Shown piece after piece: positions 26,186 to 28,918 of a stretch of DNA of 28,918 nucleotides. This DNA is from Promethearchaeota archaeon (GTDB taxonomy: Archaea > Asgardarchaeota > Lokiarchaeia > Sigynarchaeales > SOKP01). Below the pieces are notes generated by a model. That model saw nothing but the letters and a program-made list of their open reading frames with translations. It searched no databases and was not told where the DNA came from. Made by a program: the position numbers and the translations under genes. The DNA is taken from positions 1 through 28,918 of the forward strand of contig JAEOUI010000416.1 in the NCBI GenBank assembly GCA_016839425.1, given 5' to 3'. How positions within the stretch are numbered: the stretch's first letter is position 1; every line of letters starts with the position of its first letter.

Positions 26186-28918
26186 TCACTTAAATTTGTA
26201 CAAATTTTTTTTAGATTTTTTAATTGGTTTTTTTTTTAATTGTTTCTTTTTCTTTCTAATTTCTCGTCTAGCGAGCATGATGGTTGCAGGCAACCCCAAT
26301 AATAAACCCATGGCTCCTATTCCAAACGAAATATAGTCCAAGGTAGAATTCATTTTCGGTATTTCTTCTGTAGGAATTTCGGGAATATCAGGATTGCCAA
26401 TTGAGATTATTTGAAAATCTCTATCTATATTATAATTAAGACTTTCAATAAGCGTCCCGTTAGTAAAATAAGACGCAATTTCGTAGGTCTTGCCTAAGAT
26501 GAGTCTAAACAATGTGTAGTCGTTTTTTGTTGATAAAACGGATATTTTTTCTCCGTTTTGGATTATGGATAAAACGATGTCGTGCGAATAATTGTTAAAG
26601 ACTATTAATTCACAGGTATCGACATAAATATTAAATACTGAAAGATCTTTGAGAGAAACGGTACTAGAATATACAACTTCCTTAAAAATGTCTCTAACTT
26701 TAATATTATTAATATCTTTATCTAAAACATTGCTTCCAAAGCTTTTTTGTTCGTCGTTAATGCAAAGAGAAAACGATGTGGTTTCTAGGCTTAGCCCGTT
26801 TGAATCAAATAAATTAAAAAAGACTGGGTAGTAGATCGTTTCGATTTCTACATAATACGAACTTTCTATCGTCAAATTAAGATAATATTCTTGGTAGTTT
26901 TCTTGATTTATATAAGTTAGATTGTAATTTCCACGAGAAAGAACGAATTGTTTAACTTCGTGTGTAAAAAGCAGTCCTTCTTTTTCTACGCCATTTGCTG
27001 TTAATTGGTATTCAACCGATTTTGTAGCACCATTGTAAATATTTAACGAGACTAAATCCATGACGATCATATATTCGTCCATTCCGATAGTTGATATTGT
27101 TTCGAAGAAGCAAATTTGGTCGAACATGTCCAAAACGCTTATATTAATTTCGTCTTGATTTATGATGTTTAATCCCAAGTTGCTCAATTTGTCGTTAATA
27201 TAAAAGGAAATGGAGCCAAGAGGTATAGACATGCCTGCGGAATATATTGAGAAATAAATGGATCTATAAGACGACGCAAGGGACAATTCAATATTTTTAG
27301 AAAGCGTTACATTGAACTCTTTAGTTTGGTTATTTTCGTTGTTAGTCCAATTAATGAGATAAATACCAGGAATTAAGTTCATTTCTAAAATTTCTTGAGA
27401 TTGTAGAGTTCCGTTAAAAACAGTCGTTTCAGTTCCAATATTCGTGAAAGATAGATTGACATAATCCAGAGCGTCGTTCTTTATCTTTAAAGAATATAAT
27501 TCAACATCAAGATAAACATATCTTTGTACTTGCTCGGTTTGGTTTTTCACAAATGCATTCCCTTGGTCGTAAATCTCAAAATAAAGGCTTGTTCCAATAT
27601 CTGCATAAAATTCTTTATCGTCAAGAAAGATTCTTTGAGTTACATCGTTTAGCGTCCTGGTTACAAATACCTTAAACAAGTTAAAATTTAAAGGATATTC
27701 GTCTTGATTTAAAATTGAAACTCGTATTTCTTGTTGATATGTTGGAGAAAATATAACGGTTGAATCTTCGACAAAATCAGTAATCGCGAGATTTAGCGAA
27801 TTTTTAAGAATATTTCTTTCGTAAATATCTAACTCATACGCTCCTTTCTCCAATAATAACGACTGCGATCCAAGAGGCGCAAGCGTGATAGTTTGAATGT
27901 TTGAAATTGATTCAGGTTCGTATTTTTCGTATTTAATATTTTTTAAATAACAATATTCGTTTGGATCGAATGATCCAATAATTTCAAGTTGATTAAAAGA
28001 AAGTTCGCTATTAACATTCAATATAACGGTTTGCTCTTCGGAATTTGCGTTATCTCGTAAAATTGGAAGCGTCCTTACTACATTGCCGGAAGAAATTAAA
28101 TTAATGTTGAGATCGCTAACCGTGGTTTCAAGCGTGATCTCGATTTGATCAGTTACTTCAGAATCTACTTGTTGATAAGGATTACTTATCATAGAAATTG
28201 TTTCCAGTTCGTCAGTTTGCGTAAATATAAATCCGTCCCGTTCGACAAACTTTTTCAAGTATTGAACGAGTTTGGGAGCAAGATCTACATTAAATTCTTT
28301 TGTGCTAAACATGAAGCTTGAACTTTCAGATTCTAATTTAAAGGTTGAAAATTCGCTAAAGTTTCCAGCATTAATAATGCTGGGAATTGAATGATCGAGT
28401 TCTTCTTGCGAAATAGTAGTAAAGTTAAACTCGTCAAGGTCGAACCAATCTAATAGATTCTCGTCAAATATCTCATTGCAACCAGAAATATTAATAGAAT
28501 AACCATCAGGAGTTTGATAGTAATCTAATATCATGGAACTAGGCCCATATTGTTCTTCTATCTCAAATTGGTTTTCGACACAAGGTTCAAAATACAACAC
28601 GCCTAAACATCGCCCCCATATAAAACTTTCATTATCGACTACAATATACGATTGAGAACCGAAGTTATTAAAGGGATCGAGGCTAGCAATATAAGTATCT
28701 TCTTGAGCCGTGGTTTCAATTTTAATGAAGTCGTTTAAACTAGATCCTTGCATAGTCCACGATGAATTTTCAAAATCTTCTTCTATAGCAGTAATAGTTT
28801 GAAGGGTTTCTGATTCGTTCTTGATAACCCATTGAGTTGCGTAATTCGATTCTGATATGGAAAGAAAATTATCGGGGTGTTCAATAACCTCAAAGTTATA
28901 CCAGTTAGAAGCGTAATT
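26186..28918 (-). CDS. Giant repeat-containing surface protein, 5' end beyond the window
   Basis: The frame is open from the right edge; an internal ATG at 28753 is not the true start because 55 further in-frame codons of similar composition precede it (for example QWVIKNESETLQTITAIEED). At least 910 residues are visible. The bulk is beta-rich with many N-glycosylation sequons, and two or three modules of about 130 residues repeat (about 27400-26450): each has a V/YF-L strand, then FYIND/LCIND, an NISVLD/NIKVRD-like segment, and LSRGNYNLTYI / LILGKTYEIAS. The end has a proline stalk (PDIPEIPTEEIP), one TM helix (ISFGIGAMGLLLGLPATIML) and a lysine-rich cytoplasmic tail. Likely an adhesin, S-layer-associated protein or virion spike. 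Confidence 0.75.
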   Translation of the reverse strand, partial: NYASNWYNFEVIEHPDNFLSISESNYATQWVIKNESETLQTITAIEEDFENSSWTMQGSSLNDFIKIETTAQEDTYIASLDPFNNFGSQSYIVVDNESFIWGRCLGVLYFEPCVENQFEIEEQYGPSSMILDYYQTPDGYSINISGCNEIFDENLLDWFDLDEFNFTTISQEELDHSIPSIINAGNFSEFSTFKLESESSSFMFSTKEFNVDLAPKLVQYLKKFVERDGFIFTQTDELETISMISNPYQQVDSEVTDQIEITLETTVSDLNINLISSGNVVRTLPILRDNANSEEQTVILNVNSELSFNQLEIIGSFDPNEYCYLKNIKYEKYEPESISNIQTITLAPLGSQSLLLEKGAYELDIYERNILKNSLNLAITDFVEDSTVIFSPTYQQEIRVSILNQDEYPLNFNLFKVFVTRTLNDVTQRIFLDDKEFYADIGTSLYFEIYDQGNAFVKNQTEQVQRYVYLDVELYSLKIKNDALDYVNLSFTNIGTETTVFNGTLQSQEILEMNLIPGIYLINWTNNENNQTKEFNVTLSKNIELSLASSYRSIYFSIYSAGMSIPLGSISFYINDKLSNLGLNIINQDEINISVLDMFDQICFFETISTIGMDEYMIVMDLVSLNIYNGATKSVEYQLTANGVEKEGLLFTHEVKQFVLSRGNYNLTYINQENYQEYYLNLTIESSYYVEIETIYYPVFFNLFDSNGLSLETTSFSLCINDEQKSFGSNVLDKDINNIKVRDIFKEVVYSSTVSLKDLSVFNIYVDTCELIVFNNYSHDIVLSIIQNGEKISVLSTKNDYTLFRLILGKTYEIASYFTNGTLIESLNYNIDRDFQIISIGNPDIPEIPTEEIPKMNSTLDYISFGIGAMGLLLGLPATIMLARREIRKKKKQLKKKPIKKSKKNLYKFK

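Noticed and set aside
1..28918. CRISPR arrays, rRNA or insertion sequences
   Set aside because: No regularly spaced identical repeats, no rRNA-like conserved blocks and no transposase motif were found.

Overview
The window looks like part of an AT-rich archaeal mobile element (plasmid, virus or integrated element) or a very accessory archaeal region. The archaeal assignment rests on the sequence: many starts follow GGTGAT, the complement of the archaeal 16S rRNA 3' end; TATA boxes of the TTTAWATA type lie about 27 nt before leaderless starts; and there is a PCNA-type sliding clamp. Mobility is suggested by an ArdC-type antirestriction protein, a solitary cytosine-C5 methyltransferase, many tiny zinc-finger proteins and a lack of housekeeping genes. 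No integrase, capsid protein or replication initiator could be recognised. The host lineage cannot be fixed from this sequence alone; an Asgard or other mesophilic AT-rich archaeon would fit.

Layout. Positions 1-60 hold the 5' end of a leftward gene for a secreted or membrane protein. Positions 61-525 are gene-free and carry a 44-bp direct repeat, two perfect palindromes and a long inverted repeat, a candidate origin or control region. Positions 526-2729 (+) are a string of small genes led by a zinc-ribbon peptide and ArdC; several are separated by a repeated hairpin leader whose stems differ in sequence but keep 10 pairing positions and a 3-nt loop. Positions 3199-3951 (-) hold two small, very basic proteins. 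Positions 4140-5660 (+) hold two zinc-finger/coiled-coil proteins.

From 5873 leftward-reading genes dominate. 5873-7341 holds PCNA (apparently without a standard start codon) and a zinc-ribbon protein. 7456-12299 holds the methyltransferase, two radical-SAM-type proteins, a C2H2 protein and a helix-turn-helix/J-domain fusion. 12340-15134 holds duplicated pairs of membrane protein plus degenerate P-loop protein, and a small unknown. 15131-18212 holds a transglutaminase-like protein, two ribbon-helix-helix regulators and several zinc proteins. 18315-28918 is a membrane and cell-surface block: a multi-TM protein, a larger P-loop protein, tail-anchored and polytopic membrane proteins, a CPBP-family protease, a signal-peptide/TM protein and a very large repeat-containing surface protein that runs off the right edge.

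How it may work together (inference). A near-identical 19-bp element lies just downstream of the TATA box of at least three promoters (526, 7341, 11160), with two looser copies (15760, 18212), suggesting one regulator for the zinc-protein/regulatory genes. A second 18-bp element is shared by the promoters at 3951 and 19070. The P-loop family with its membrane partners, next to secreted and surface proteins, could form an envelope-associated machine for DNA transfer, virion assembly or secretion; this is the most plausible undescribed system in the window.
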